Shown: positions 46,602 to 59,364 of the stretch, piece by piece
Numbering within the stretch: position 1 is the first letter of the stretch
Layout of the letters: the number at the start of each line of letters is the position of its first letter
DNA from: Caenorhabditis elegans
Taxonomy: Eukaryota > Nematoda > Chromadorea > Rhabditida > Rhabditidae
Assembly (NCBI RefSeq): GCF_000002985.6
Contig: NC_003283.11
Span: 2,790,001 to 2,854,000, forward strand
Reading direction: 5' to 3'
Length of the DNA: 64,000 bases
The notes under the pieces: model-generated
Seen by the model: the letters and a program-made list of their open reading frames with translations, nothing else
The model's database searches: none
Told to the model about the DNA's origin: nothing
Program-made: the position numbers and the translations under genes

Positions 46602-46659
46602 CGTAATTTCAGCACAGGTTTTGTCTTCAGAAGACAGTGTATTCTCTGAAACTGGCACA

Positions 46660-47633
46660 GGTAGTGGGCGTATTCTAAAAACAAAAACATAAGTTTTAGT
46701 TGTATTCGGAACATAACACGGACCCAAATCCCAGGACGAGGAGAAACTCTATTTTTTTCATAACAATAATATGAATTATTGTTCTATTTCAGTGATTACA
46801 GTATTTTCCTAAAAGTCTTGAATGCTATACTATTTACAATTAGTGAAACAATTTTGATAAAATAAATGAAAATTGAACACACTTTTTGAAATAAAACTTC
46901 ACAAACAAATTAATCGACTCGACAGAAAACAGATTAGATTATCGAGAAACCTCATCGAGAGAAAGCGAAAAAAATTTTAAAGGTAGCACACTAATAGGTG
47001 AATGCAATGCTGATTCAAAAATGTAGATACATTATGTAATTTTTTTTATTAAAAATTTAACCGAACTTTTGGAAACGTCTAAAAAAGTTCAAGAGTAATA
47101 TGAAATATTGTGTCCTATTAGATGGCTATGATGAACATTTGACACAGAAAATGATTTGATGAGGTTTTTGCTTAACATGTAAGTCAATTAAAAAACCTTC
47201 AGTAAAATAAATATAAAATAAATATAATTTTTTCAGTTGAAAAAATATTTGAATGCAATAAAACTTCACATAGTTTAAATAGTTTTCATGTAACATGCAC
47301 ACGAAAAATTATAAATTGCACATTTATCTGGGGAAAAAATTTGTATTGCGTTGAAGTATGCATTTCACGATGGGTTTCTCGAAACTGGAAGTTGTCGTTG
47401 AGAGTTGTGATCTGCTTGATTTTTAGGGTACGTTCTTGTAAGACAACTGTAATTTGAAGCATATTTTAAAAATAAAATAATGGTGTAAATTAGTTTGCAT
47501 GGTTTTTCAAACTGCACTGCAAAACATACGTTTTCTTATGGATTTTCTACACTTTATCATTAATAGGGAAAAATCATTTTGTCAAAAAATCTGTTAGAAA
47601 AAAGATAATACAACGGTTGGATGGATAATATGA
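46660..47633. other. Duplicated intergenic block between Srj loci
   Basis: The stretch 46920-47225 (CACTAATAGGTGAATGCAATG, GTTCAAGAGTAATATG, GATGAGGTTTTTGCT) is repeated at 50590-50885 between the next loci. The duplication unit of the array therefore includes the gene plus flanking DNA. No separate gene is seen. Confidence -1.
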
Positions 47634-48805
47634 CTAAAACTTAGTTATTGAACTTGTTGAATTCTTGTTGTAGATTTTTGAAAAACAGTTGATTGCGTTG
47701 AGAATTTTGCAGCGGAATATAGGAAGACAAAGAATGATAGCGATAGGGTCCACGAAGGAAAACACTCCCAAAGCGATGGATTCGAAATAATTGAACGATC
47801 TGAAAATGGGAAGATTGAGTTGAACGATTTCTTACCACCAACTTGTCTAGTTGTATACCAAAAATTGCACTATACCAACAAAATGTGCACGGTGAAAAAC
47901 TTATGAAGATTGGGATGACTGATTGAACAATAAGGGCTCTAAGGAGCTCAAATTGAAATCTTGAAGTTTTTGGCTGGTTCTCGCAGTCATTGCCTTGAGC
48001 TTTTGCATTATCTGAAATTTGCACTAGATTGATTTGGAGTTCTAAAATTGCATACCAATCTAGCCATCACAAAAAATGATATGATAGATGCAATGGATAT
48101 TGCTGACAAACTTGCTATGAGTTCCCATGCTCTTAGATTTGTTTTGTCAGATCCTACCTAAAACATTGAAATTATGATGTTTTAGGAATCAAACTGGATT
48201 ACGCTGAACATGGCTCCAGCCATATTAAAATTCATCGAATCCAAACCAAATGTTTCTTGGAAGTCTTCGCGAATATATTGGAGAAGTTCAATGTTCGCTC
48301 GGCCTGGGAAGTAACACGTAGCGTGCCACCAGGAAAAGTATAAAAATGACAATAGAAAAGATCCCGTCATGTACCAATGAAAATGATGTCTTGTTAAACT
48401 TGAATCACTAATCACAAGATATCGATATATGAAATGACTAAATAAAACTGCGTAACTGGAGGCAACTATAGAGCAGCGAGCAGCTAGAGCATGAAAATTC
48501 AGTTCAGAACGTTCCATGAACCAACCGTGTCTCACAAATATGAAAAACGAGTAGCGATAGTTATGAATGTCCTAAAATTGTTTTTTTTTGAAGCGATGAG
48601 AACATTGCAAATTTACCAACGGAACTATGACATTTAGCATTGAATAAAGAAGGTTGAAAATAGCAAAGTACAATAGCAGAAATCGATAGTTACCAAATTT
48701 TGAAGATTTTTCTGAGAAAATCAGATAAATGAATATGGGGTTTACTAAGAAAGTTAAGGCGCAAGATGCTTGTGGTATGTATTTGTAAATCCAGTCTTCA
48801 AACAT
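47634..48805 (-). pseudogene. Srj-type receptor, frameshifted by 1 nt
   Basis: Very close to the neighbouring copy in all five exons, from MFEDWIYKYIPQASCALTF at 48805. In exon 4 the sequence encoding SQKTSRFQF has five A residues where sister genes have six (47967-47971 on the plus strand). The frame used up to MQKLKAMTARTSQ is lost just before TM6, so TM6 and TM7 cannot be translated from the same message. No alternative acceptor restores it. A sequencing error in the homopolymer is the only simple rescue. Confidence -1.
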
Positions 48806-49153
48806 CGTAGTTTCAGAATTGGTTTTGTTTTCAGACAATGTATTCTATGAAACTGGTAAAGTGGCACAATTAGTGGGCGTTTTCTAATAACAATTATATA
48901 CGTTTCAGTCGTGTTCGGAACATAATAGGGACCCAAATCCCAGGACGAGGCAAAATTTTATTTTTCATAACAATGACACTTTATTATTATTCTATTTCAG
49001 TGATTACCGTATTTTTCCTAACAATAAGAGTCTTGGATACAATAACATTGAATTATAAAGTGTTATAGCAAAACTTGAACACACTTTTTGAAATGGAATT
49101 TCCAAATTCTGTAGCTTTCTCAAATAGACAAATCGTCAAATAGACAGACAGAT

Positions 49154-50318
49154 TCACAAAGTTATAAAAATCGTTGAATTCTCATTGCAGGTTTTCGAAA
49201 AACAGTTTATTGCGTTGAGAATTCTGCGGCGGAATATAGGAAGACAAAAAATGATAGCGATAGGGTCCACGAAGGAAAACACTCCCAAAGCGATGGATTC
49301 GAAATAATTGAACGATCTGAAAATAAGAGGATTAAGTTGAACAATTTCTCAGCGCCTACTTGTTCAGTTGTATACCAAAAATTGGGCTATACCAACACAG
49401 TAGACACGGCGAAAAACTGATGAAGATTGGAATGACTGTTTGTACAATTAGAGCTCTGAGGAGCTCAAATTGAAGTCGTGAAGTTTTTTGGCTTGTTCTC
49501 ACTGACATTGTCTTGAGCTTTTGCATTATCTGAACCATGTACCAGTTGTTCTTTTTTATCCAAAAATTATTTACCAATCGAGCCATCACAAAAAATGATG
49601 TGATAGATACAATGGATATTGTTGACAAACTTGTTATGAGTTCCCATGCCCGTAGAGTCGTTTTGTCAGATCCAACCTAAAGCATTAAAGTCATGATTTT
49701 TAATAAAACAAATGGATTACGCTGAACATCGATCCCATCATGTTCAAATTCGTTGAATCTATTCCGAAATTTTCTTGAAAATCCACACGAATATATTGGA
49801 GAAGCTCCGAATTTGCCTTGCCTGGGAAATAACACGTGGCGTACCACAAAGAATAATAAACCAAACACAATAAAAACGATCCAGTCATGTGGGAAGTGAT
49901 GTCTTGTTAGACTTGAATCGAGAATTACAAGATATCGATATATGAAATGACTTAATAAGACTGCATAGCTAGATCCTATAAATGAGCAGCGAGCAGTGAG
50001 CATATGGTAATTAAACTCAGAGCTGCTTGTTTGGAACCAACCGTATCTGACAAACACCACAGATGAGTAGCGGTAGTTGTGGATTTCCTGGAACTTTATT
50101 GCTTTAAGTTGTAATATTGTAAAACCTACCAGCGGAACCAAAACATTCATCATTGAGTAAATCATGTTGAAAACTGCAAAACACAAAAGCAAGTATCGAT
50201 AATTACCAAAAACTGCCGACTTTTCTGAGACAATCAAATGTATAAATATCGGATTCACTAGAAAAGCTAAGGCACAAAAAGTTGATGACAAATATAAACA
50301 AATCCAGTCGTCAAACAT
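49154..50318 (-). pseudogene. Srj-type receptor, frameshifted by a 5-nt deletion
   Basis: Starts MFDDWICLYLSSTFCALAF at 50318. Exon 2 reads correctly to SSLTRHHFP and then loses five bases (at 49889) that encode W-Y in sister genes. The right frame resumes as MTGSFLLCLVYYSLWYATCY. Exons 3-5 are otherwise well preserved, including FVDPIAIILCLPIFR, so inactivation appears recent. Confidence -1.
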
Positions 50319-51017
50319 TATGGGGAAATTATGTATTGATGAAACTGGCAAAAGGAAGTATTTGAATCGCAGTTCACAATTGGTGGGCGTATTCTAATAC
50401 CAATTATATACGTTTAGTCGTATTCGGAACATTTTAGAAACCCGAATCCCAGGACAAGGCAAAATGATATTTTTCATAACAATAAAACTTTCTTAGATAT
50501 TTTTCTGTTTCAGTGATTACCGTATTATTCCTAGGAGTCTTGAATACAATAACATTCAATTTTGAAAAAAACTTTTTGAAATTAAACTTCAAAAACGAAT
50601 CAATCGACTCGACAGAAAACGCATCAATTTGTAGAAACCACACTAATAGGTGAATGCAATGTTGATTTAAAAAATAGACATTACGAATACATTGTGGAAT
50701 ATTTTTTTCGTTAAAAATTCCGCTGAACTTTTAAAATCGTCTAAAAGAGTTCAAGAGTAATTTTTTGAGATATTTTGTCATATTAGACGGTTATGATGAA
50801 CATTTGAAACAGAACATGGTTGGATGAGGTTTTTGCTCAATTTGAAAGTCAATTTAAACCTTTCAGTAGAATAAATATCTGGTTTTTTTAATGACTCGAT
50901 TAAAGTCAGCGGACACTTAAAATGGTGAAGATTTATATGAATGCGGCGTGCACCAAAGTTTTACGTATTTAAGATTTTTTCATTTACCATGTACACGAAA
51001 AATTATAAATTAAACAT
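50319..51017. other. Second copy of the duplicated Srj intergenic block
   Basis: Contains the promoter-proximal conserved block (50382-50465) and the copy of the 46920-47225 sequence. No coding exon is evident. Confidence -1.
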
Positions 51018-52241
51018 TTATTTGTGAAAAAATATTGTATTTCGTTGAAAGTATGCATTTAACAAAGTATTACTTGAAACTGGAGGTTGTCGTTGAGAGT
51101 TGTTATCTGCTTGATTTTCTGGGTTCGTTTTTGTATTACAACTGACGGCGTTGAGAACTCTGCCGCGGAATATGGGAAGACAAAGAATGATAGCGATAGG
51201 GTCCACGAAGGAAAACACTCCCAAAGCGATGGTTTCAAGATAATTGAACGATCTGTATATGGGAGGATTAAGTTGAACACTTCTTAGCGCCTACTTGTGC
51301 AGCTGTATGCCAAATATCGGGCTATACCAACATAACAGACACGGCGAAAAACTAATGAAGATTGGGATGACTGTTTGAACGATTAGGGCTCTGAGGAGCT
51401 CAAATTGAAGTCGTGAAGTTTTTTGGCTTGTTCTCACTGACATTGTCTTGAGCTCTTGCATTATCTGAAAACTGCACTTGTTCATTTTTTTTTTAGTCAG
51501 AAATTTTTTACCAATCGAGCCATCACAAAAAAGGATGTGATAGATGCGATGGATATTGTTGACAAACTTATGATGGTTTTCCATGCCCTCAGTGTTGTTG
51601 TGTCAGATCCTACCTAAAACATTAAAGTCATGATTTTTAAGGAAAAAAAAGAAAAGGATTACGCTGAACATCGATCCCATAATGTTCAAATTCCTTGAAT
51701 CTATTCCGAAATTTTCTTGAAAATCCACACGAATATATTGGAGAACCTCCAAGTTTGCCTTGCCTGGGAAATAACACGTAGCGTACGATAAAGAATAATA
51801 AACCACTATCAATAAAAATGACCCGGTCATGTACCACGGGAAGTGATGCCTTGTTAGACTTGAATTAAGGATTACAAGATAACGATATATGAAATGGCTT
51901 AATAATACTGCATAGCTAGATCCTATAAACGAGCAGCGAGCAGTGAGCATATGGTAATTAAACTCAGAGCTGCTTGTTTGAAACCAACCGTATCTGACAA
52001 ACACAAGAAACGAGTAACGGTAATTGTGGATTTTCTAAAACTTTATTGCTATAAGTTGTACCAAAACATTCATTATTGAGTAAATCATGTTGAAAACTGC
52101 AAAATACAAGAACAAGTATCGATAATTGCCAAAAATCACCGATTTTTCTGAGAAAATCAAACTTATAAATATGGGATTCACTAGAAATGCTAAGGCACAA
52201 AAAGTTGATGGCAAATATATGTAAATCCAGTCGTCAATCAT
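51018..52241 (-). pseudogene. Srj-type receptor with the exon 1 splice donor deleted
   Basis: Starts MIDDWIYIYLPSTFCALAF at 52241; an in-frame ATG at 52289 is less likely by homology. Exons 2 to 5 are intact. At about 52061 some 26 bases that in the sister locus hold the last codons VPL and the donor GTAGG are missing. Only a 27-nt intron with a weak GTACAA donor remains, below normal nematode intron size, and read-through meets a TAG. It is probably non-functional unless the tiny intron is spliced. The C-terminal tail is Asn/Gln-rich and longer than in sisters. Confidence -1.
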
Positions 52242-52945
52242 TGTGGGGAAAGTATTATTTTTAAGAAAGGCAAAACGGGAAGTATACAATTTTCCTTTTT
52301 AGTTTTGTGGGCGTATCCCAATAACAATTTCATTTTTCCCCAGTAAGAGGAAACATATCAAGTATCCGAATGCCAGGACGAGAAAAACTTATTGTTTCAG
52401 TAATTGAAGCGTGACTGTAGTTAAAGCAGATATGATTTTTATTCTACGACAGGATTAGTAGTACTCTACTTGCTTGGGTGATACTGCTTGGGTGATAGAA
52501 CTGTAAGATCACTGCGCTACTACAGTTGTATTTCAATATTAACTGTAAATAACAAATTTAAATTTGGGGAATGCTTAAAAAAACTCCTGGAACACTCAGG
52601 ATGGTTATGGAAATTTCTGGAAACTTCTTGAAACTACTAGTATATCTGGAAAACTTTTGGAAGGTTTAAAAATGTTCTAGAAAAAAGTTCTAAAACTGCA
52701 AGAATGTTTGTACTACTGAAAATTCCTGGAAAAACTTTGAATCTTCATTTTCGAAAATTAAAGAATGCTTGAAAATAAAGAATGCTTGAACCCATGTTTT
52801 TGGCTTTTTTTTATAAAGAAATATTCAATGAGTTAAATTGCGTAGGGAAAAAATGAAGAGCTATACGTTTATTTGAAAAAATATCCTTAAACTTTAATCT
52901 TGCAATATTTTTCAACAGAGCGCGTCACGATAAAAATATTCAATT
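52242..52945. other. Intergenic region between Srj loci
   Basis: Holds the conserved upstream block of the downstream locus (52308-52385) and a stretch with TTCTGGAAACTTCTTGAAACT-type text (52600-52760) loosely similar to heat-shock elements. Confidence -1.
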
Positions 52946-54240
52946 TCATAAAATTGAGTTTCGCACAGTAATTCTTGGAATCGGAAATTGTTGTGGAGGG
53001 TTGTTATCTGTTTCTTTTTTAGCACAGGTTTTTGTGATACAATTGATGGCCTTGAAAATCCTGCACCGAAATATGGGAAGACAAAAGATGATAGCAATTG
53101 GGTCTGCAAAAGAGAATAGGCCCAAGGCGGTTAATTCGACATAATCGAACGATCTAAGAATTAAATTGAAATATTAAAAAAAAACACACTTCGAGCTTCA
53201 CCTATCTAATTTCACGCCAAATATTGGACTATACCAACATAGCAAGCACGGCGAGAAACTGACGCAGATTGGGATGACTGTTTGTACAATTAATGCTCTG
53301 AGTAGTTCAAATTGAAATTTTGATGTTTTTGGACTCGCTGTTACATTCATTTTGTTTAGTTTTTGCATTATCTGAAACTTAAATTTGTTGTTTTTTAGAT
53401 TATAATTATTTCACCAATCGAGCCATCGCAAAAAATTCTATTATTGATGCAATAGAAATTGCTGACCAAATCGTCATAGCAATCCACGCTCTTTGTGTAG
53501 TTTCGTGAGATCCCATCTAAACCTATGGATTTTAGATTTTTCTAATATTCTAGTAAACTACGCTGAACAATGTTCCAATCATATTTAAATTCCTTGAATC
53601 AATTCCAAAATTTTCTAGGAGATCTTCACGAACATACTGGAGAAGCTCCAAATTTGCCCTGCCTGAGAAATAACAAGTAGCGTGCCACACAGAAAAATAA
53701 GCAAACGACATTAAAAAAGATCCAGTCATGAACCAATGGAAATGATGTCTTGTTATACTTGAATCACTGATCACAAGATATCGATAAATGAAATGACTAA
53801 ATAAAACTGCATAGCTAGATGATACAAACGAAGTTCGAGCAATGAGCATATGGAAATTAAGTTCAGAACTGGCCCCTTCAGTTTTAAACCAGCCGTGTCT
53901 GACAATTAAGAAAAACGAGTAGACGAAGGTATGGATATCCTGGAAATGTGTTTCTTGTTAAACATTTTACAGAGGGTCAGCAGCCGACAAAAACAAGGAC
54001 ATCGAGTCTAATCGATTTCCAAAGCATCTTAGAGTATATGAAACCTACCAGTGGAACCTAAACATTCATGATTGAATAAAGAAGGTTGAAAATAGCAAAA
54101 TACAATAATAAAAATCGATAGTTGCCAAATGTTGACGATTTTTCCGTAAAAATCAGATAGATGAATATGGGATTTACTAGAAAAGCTAAGGCACAAAATG
54201 TACTTGGCAGATACAGGTAAATCCAGTCCTCAAGCATCAT
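52946..54240 (-). pseudogene. Srj-type receptor with a premature stop
   Basis: Starts MMLEDWIYLYLPSTF at 54240. Near the end of exon 1, where sisters read MNVLVPL, the leucine codon TTG is TAG (54058-54060), a single-base nonsense change. The remaining exons (HFHWFMTGSFLMSFAYFS, GSHETTQRAW, KTSKFQFELLRAL, FSFADPIAIIFCLPIFRCR) are open and phased. It would encode only about 60 residues. Confidence -1.
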
Positions 54241-54562
54241 AAATTGAGTACGGGTTTTGTTTTCATAAAATGTTTGTTTTGAAGCCAGGTAGACTTCAGA
54301 CAGTAGGCGTAGTCCAATAACCAAAATATGTCTGAATCGTAGGAAGCGTATCAAGAACCCGAATCCCAAGACAGTGTGACGAGCGATCATAATATTTTCT
54401 GAACACACAGTTGTTCAGAGAGCAGAACGAAAACATTTTGCTCTAAAAAAACTAGAACACTATTAGAAATTTAATTTTTTCATGTATCTTGTACACAAAA
54501 ACAAAATTTAAATATTTATTTAAAAGAAAAATTCATTGAACATGCTATCAAAATTAAGAATT

Positions 54563-55871
54563 TCAATGAATAGAAATTGCCTTCCGCAAATTAATTGTTT
54601 GAGTTGAATTTTCTCGTTTCGAATCGTTATCTGATTGATTTTTGGCACAGGCTCTTGCAATACAATTAATGACGTTGAAAATCCTGTAACGAAATATGGG
54701 AAGACACAGAATAATTGCAATTGGGTCCATGAAAGAGAACAGCCCTAAAGCGGTCACTTCGAGATAATTCAACCATCTGAAAAATGGAAGAAGCTAATTT
54801 TAAATGTCAATTTTTAAAGTTCACCTGTCTAGCTTGATTCCAAATATTGGGCTATACCAACATAGTAGACACGGTGAGAAACTGAAGCAGATTGGGGTGA
54901 CCGTTTGAACAATTAGAGCTCTGAGGAGCTCAAATTGAAATTGTGATGTCTTTTGGCTTGTTCTCACAGTCATTTTCCTGAGTTTTCGCATAACCTGAAA
55001 TCAAAATTACTGCAAATCTGCAAGTCTCTCTTACAAGTCCAGCCATCACGAAAAATGTTATGATTGATGCAATAGAAATTGTTGACCAAATCGACATAGC
55101 CGTCCATGCCCGTAGGGTAGTTTCGTGAGATCCTACCTAAACCTGTGAAGTCTAAATTTTTTGATAAATTCCTAGTGGATTACGCTAAACAGTGTTCCAA
55201 TCACATTCAAATTCCTTGAATCCATTCCAAAATTTTCTTGAAAATCTTCACTAACATATTCGAGAAGTTCCGAATTTGCTTTGCCGGGAAAATAACACGT
55301 TGCGTGCCACACAGAAAAATATGCAAACAACATATAAACGGATCCAGTCATAAACCAATGGAAGTGATGTCTTGTTAAACTTGAATCACTGATCACAAGA
55401 TATCGATAAATGAAGTGACTCATTAAAACTGCGTAGCTAGACGATACAGAGGAAGTACGAGCAATGAGCATATGGAAATTCAGTTGAGAACTATTTCCTT
55501 CAGTTTGAAACCAGCCGTGTCTGACAATCAAGAAAAATGAGTAGCCGAAGGTATGAATGTCCTGGAAATGTGTTAAAAATTTCTTATAAAGAGTTGGCAG
55601 CCGGCACAATCAAGGACGTCACGTTAAGAATGTTTTATGAGTTAAGATCTACATAGATACCTATACTGTATGAGACACTTACCAGTGGAACCAAAACATT
55701 CATGATTGAATAAAGAAGGTTGAAAATAGCGAAATACAACAACAAATATCGATAGTTTCCAAACTTTGAAGACTTTTCTGAGAAAATCAGATAAATAAAT
55801 ATAGGATTCACCAAGAAAGTTAGGGCACAAAATGTTCTTGGTAGATACTTGTAAATCCAGTCCTCAAACAT
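54563..55871 (-). CDS. Srj-type chemoreceptor, intact
   Basis: Five phased exons run from MFEDWIYKYLPRTFCALTF at 55871 to RKAISIH at 54563. Exon 2 has HGWFQTEGNSSQLNFHMLIARTS, HFIYRYLVISDSSLTRHHF and FHWFMTGSVYML; exon 3 VGSHETTLRAW; exon 4 MRKLRKMTVRTSQKTSQFQF; exon 5 WLNYLEVTALGLFSFMDPIA. About 345 residues. It is most similar to the neighbouring copy that carries the nonsense codon. Both share a diverged exon 2 start with TEG before the LNFHML motif. Confidence -1.
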
Positions 55872-56249
55872 CGTAAAGTGAGCACAGTTCTTGTTTTCAG
55901 ACAATGCTTTCTTTAGATACCGACGAAGCTGAGAAGTATACAAATCCCTTTACACAGTTAGTGGGCGTATTCCAATAACCACTATACATGTTTTTGAATC
56001 GTAGGAAACGTATGAAGAACCCAAATCCCAAGACAGGGTGACGAGCCATTATATTTTTTTTAGATACTGTAGTTCAGAAAACAGAAACTAAATGAATAAT
56101 CTGAAAAGAAAACGTTGCGTTATCAACTTTCAAAATGTAAGCGTTTTCCTTCAGTGGAAACACCAAGTGAACGGAAAAATGTATTATATTTTTAATTTAT
56201 AATTCAATGGAACTACGATACAATTAAGTATGAAACGAAGAAAGGAATT

Positions 56250-58340
56250 TTAGATTTGATAATCTCCATGATTCGTAGGTTGCTTGGACGTTGGCATGTT
56301 TTTACGATTGCAAAAAACTCGAGCTCGAAAAATAGGAACACATAGGATTATAGCTACTGGATCGACAAAAGAGAAGACCGCCAGAGCACTGACTTCAAAG
56401 TAGTTAAATCCTCTGAATTTCCGTTTTTTTAAATTTTCTTTTTTCGGTGATATTTGGATACCTGTTTAATTGGATTCCAAAAATGGGACTGTACCAACAT
56501 AAAAAACACGGAGAGAAGCTTATGAAAATTGGTACCACCGTTTGAACAATAAGGGCTCTTAGAAGCTCAAATTGAAATTTTGAAGTCTTCACACTAGATG
56601 TTACTGATAAGTTTTCAAGCTTTTGCATTATCTAGAACAAAAATTGAAGAATTAATAGCTTTTGCAATTTTTTACCAATCGTGCCAAAATGAAAAATGTA
56701 ATTATTGACAAAATTGAAAGAGCTGAGGCTGATGAAATGAGATTCCAAGATCGAATTTTTGTTTCCAGTGAAGCTTCCTGCAAATCAAAAAATTAAGTCA
56801 AACTGCAAACTTGTTCAACAAACATTATATAATGCGGTCAACATACTAGAATCCATTGAATCAGAGCCAAACGTGCTTTGAAAATAATCTCGAATATACT
56901 GGCGAGTTTCTAAATTCGCTTCGCCAGAAAACCAACATAAAAAGTACCAAAACCAAAAATATAACATTATTATAACAGCCGATCCTGTTAAATACCAATG
57001 GAACTTTTCATTTGTCAGAGTTGAGTTGCTCATTATGAGATAGCGATATATAAAGTGAATCAGGAGAACTCCATAGCTGGCAGCAAGCATCGAGCAACGA
57101 GCAAGCAGTAGATGGAAGTTTAATTGAGGTGATTGGGGAAACCAGTTGTTTTTTAGAAACAAAAAGAAACAGTAACGGTATGAGTGAATATCCTAAAAAA
57201 CTAAAAAATATAATTCAGTAAAAAAAGTTTTAGGAAAAATTATATGCGAATTTTGTGCCATTCTAGGGCGAACTTGCTCCTTCAGACAGGGGTATGTGGC
57301 AGAAAGCTGATGTCAATTCGTTCAAAAACGACCGCGATACGTTTATTCTCAGGAGGTTTTCTCAAAAAATGAATTCCCGCCGCCAAAACTTTTCTCAGAA
57401 AATTTGAACACCCCCAAAAAATTTTCTGATGAAATTTGAATTCCCGCCAAATTTTTTCTGAAGAAACTTGAATTCCCGCCAAAACTTTCCTCAGAAAATT
57501 TGAATGCCCCCCAAAATTTTTTGAAGAAATTTGAACTCCCGCCAAAAATTTTCTGAAAAAATTTGAATTCCCGACAAAAAGTTTCTTAAGAAATTTGAAT
57601 TCCCTTTCCGAAAAAAATTGAACTCCCGCCAAACTACTTCTTAGAAAATTTAAATTCACGCCAACAATTCTCTGAAGAAGTTCAAATTCCCGCCAAACTT
57701 TTTCTCAGTAAGTTTGAATTTCCGCCAAAATTTTTCTGAAGAAATTTGAATACCCTACCAAATTTGAATATTTTGCTGAAATTTTTTGAAAAATAATATT
57801 TGAATTTTTTTCCATTTTTTTCATGAAAAATTTGAATTTTGTACCAATTTTTTTCTCAAAACATTTCAATTTTCGGCTGAAAATTTTTCTCATGAATTTT
57901 GAATATCCCACTAAACACTGTTTTTTTATTTTATTTTCAGGCTTTTTTCAAATGTACAGATATTTTCCCCCAACAAAATCGAAAATAAATCTTAAATTAT
58001 TGATTTTTTTAACCATCTATTTTTTGTGGTGAAATTGAAAAAAAAATCAAAAAAATCGGAAAACCTGGGTTTATTGAAACAATTTTGTGTCATTTTTGGC
58101 AAAAAATTCACAGATGCTACGGAGAAAAAATATTTTCAGATATTAACTTACGATCTGAATTAAAAAATTCATCACAGAATAAATCATATTGAACACCGCA
58201 AAGAAGAGCAGCAAAAAACGATAATTGCCAAATTGAGATGATTTTTCAGTGAAAATCAAATAGATAAAAACTGGATTCACGACATAGGTAAATCCGCAAA
58301 AAATTCTTGGTAAATAGTAAAAAACCCAGTCTTCAAGCAT
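56250..58340 (-). CDS. Srj-type chemoreceptor, intact, with a repeat-filled first intron
   Basis: Starts MLEDWVFYYLPRIFCGFTY at 58340. Exon 1 ends at a GTAAGT donor near 58150. Exon 2 (about 56830-57194) reads DIHSYRYCFFLFLKNNW and HFIYRYLIMSNSTLTNEKF; then come EASLETKIRSW, KTSKFQFELLRALIVQT, and GFNYFEVSALAVFSFVDPVA to the stop at 56250. All junctions are in phase. It is more diverged from the 45-56 kb cluster than those copies are from one another. Intron 1, about 950 bases, holds TTTGAATTCCCGCCAAA repeats. Confidence -1.
57340..57780. repeat. TTTGAATTCCCGCCAAA tandem-like repeat
   Basis: About a dozen units of 35-45 bases of the form GAAATTTGAATTCCCGCCAAAATTTTTCT fill an Srj intron. Related units in inverted orientation occur at 18780-19030. 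Open frames across it (NFLRKVLAG types) are artefacts. Confidence -1.
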
Positions 58341-59364
58341 TATATTTGATTCAAATTTAATAATGCTGTTAAACACGGAAATTCTAGAAACTTTACTTTA
58401 TATTGATTTGAAATAATAATAATAATAGTATTACCATTATTATTATTATTGTTCGAATATATTCCCTATTGATTTCATTCAAATACCATACTTGGTAATT
58501 ATTATAGGAAGTATAAGTATCAGTATAGTTGTTTTGCCTAAAAATTCTGGGAGACAACTTATAATTAGGAAAATAAGAAAAACATTTTTTTTACAGAATG
58601 CGGGGCCCTTTTTCTTTCAGTTCCCATTTCGTGGGGTGTCTCATGACTACTTATTTCAAAACGGAGCTTGATATTTGATCTCGCTCAAAAAGTGAATAAT
58701 TATCAATTTCATTATCTTATCAGTTGTTTCTTATCACAATATTCAGATACTGGTGCAAATCCGTGGTTTATGTTACCTGTGATCAGTGATCTTATTGAGC
58801 AGTCACATACAATTGGGATCAAAATATCATTTTATCAGATACATAACAAAACCAATATTATCTGTTGGATGTTTGATACAGGGGCAAATTTCCGGAATTG
58901 AATATTCCAGTAATTATATCCCAAGAAAATGGAAAAAGTTTTAAGTGCGTCTTATAAAAAATCCCTCTAAACATTTCCGACGAATTTAATAGTCGGCAAA
59001 CGGCAAATTGGCGAACCGGCAGACAGCAATGATTTTCGGAAATTGTTATATACTATGTGTTTACACAAAAACGTATAGAATCTGTAAATTCAAGTGGTGT
59101 CAGAGTGTCCCATGTCGGTTTTACCTTCATGAACAGCGGGAATTTAGACGCGTCTAAACGCAGTCTTCTTAACTAATTTCGCATGGGAAAAAATTCCCCC
59201 ATTTTTTGTAGATCAAACCGAAACAGCCTGACACAGCGTGTAAATTGACAGTCCATTTTTTTATTATCAGTTTTGTTTTATTATTGATGTGCTCAATGAT
59301 CCGCCCTCTTATCTATAAATTGATTAGAAAGTGGAGCGTGTTCTAGTCAGTTTTTGATTTTACA
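58341..59364. other. Intergenic region between divergent Srj and UGT genes
   Basis: Contains an ATT/AATAAT microsatellite near 58410-58460, a fragment of the GGCAAATTGGCG repeat (58990-59030) and a MITE copy (59093-59240). No gene is recognised. Confidence -1.
59093..59240. mobile_element. Small MITE (CACGTGGTGTCAGGC type), copy 2
   Basis: Ends AGTGGTGTCAGAGTGTCCCA and GTAGATCAAACCGAAACAGCC are inverted relatives of each other and of the copies at 40034 and 60284. It lies about 125 bases upstream of the UGT start. Confidence -1.

Noticed and set aside
57282-57911. Minus-strand frames over the CCCGCCAAA repeat
   Set aside because: Repeat units, inside a receptor intron.
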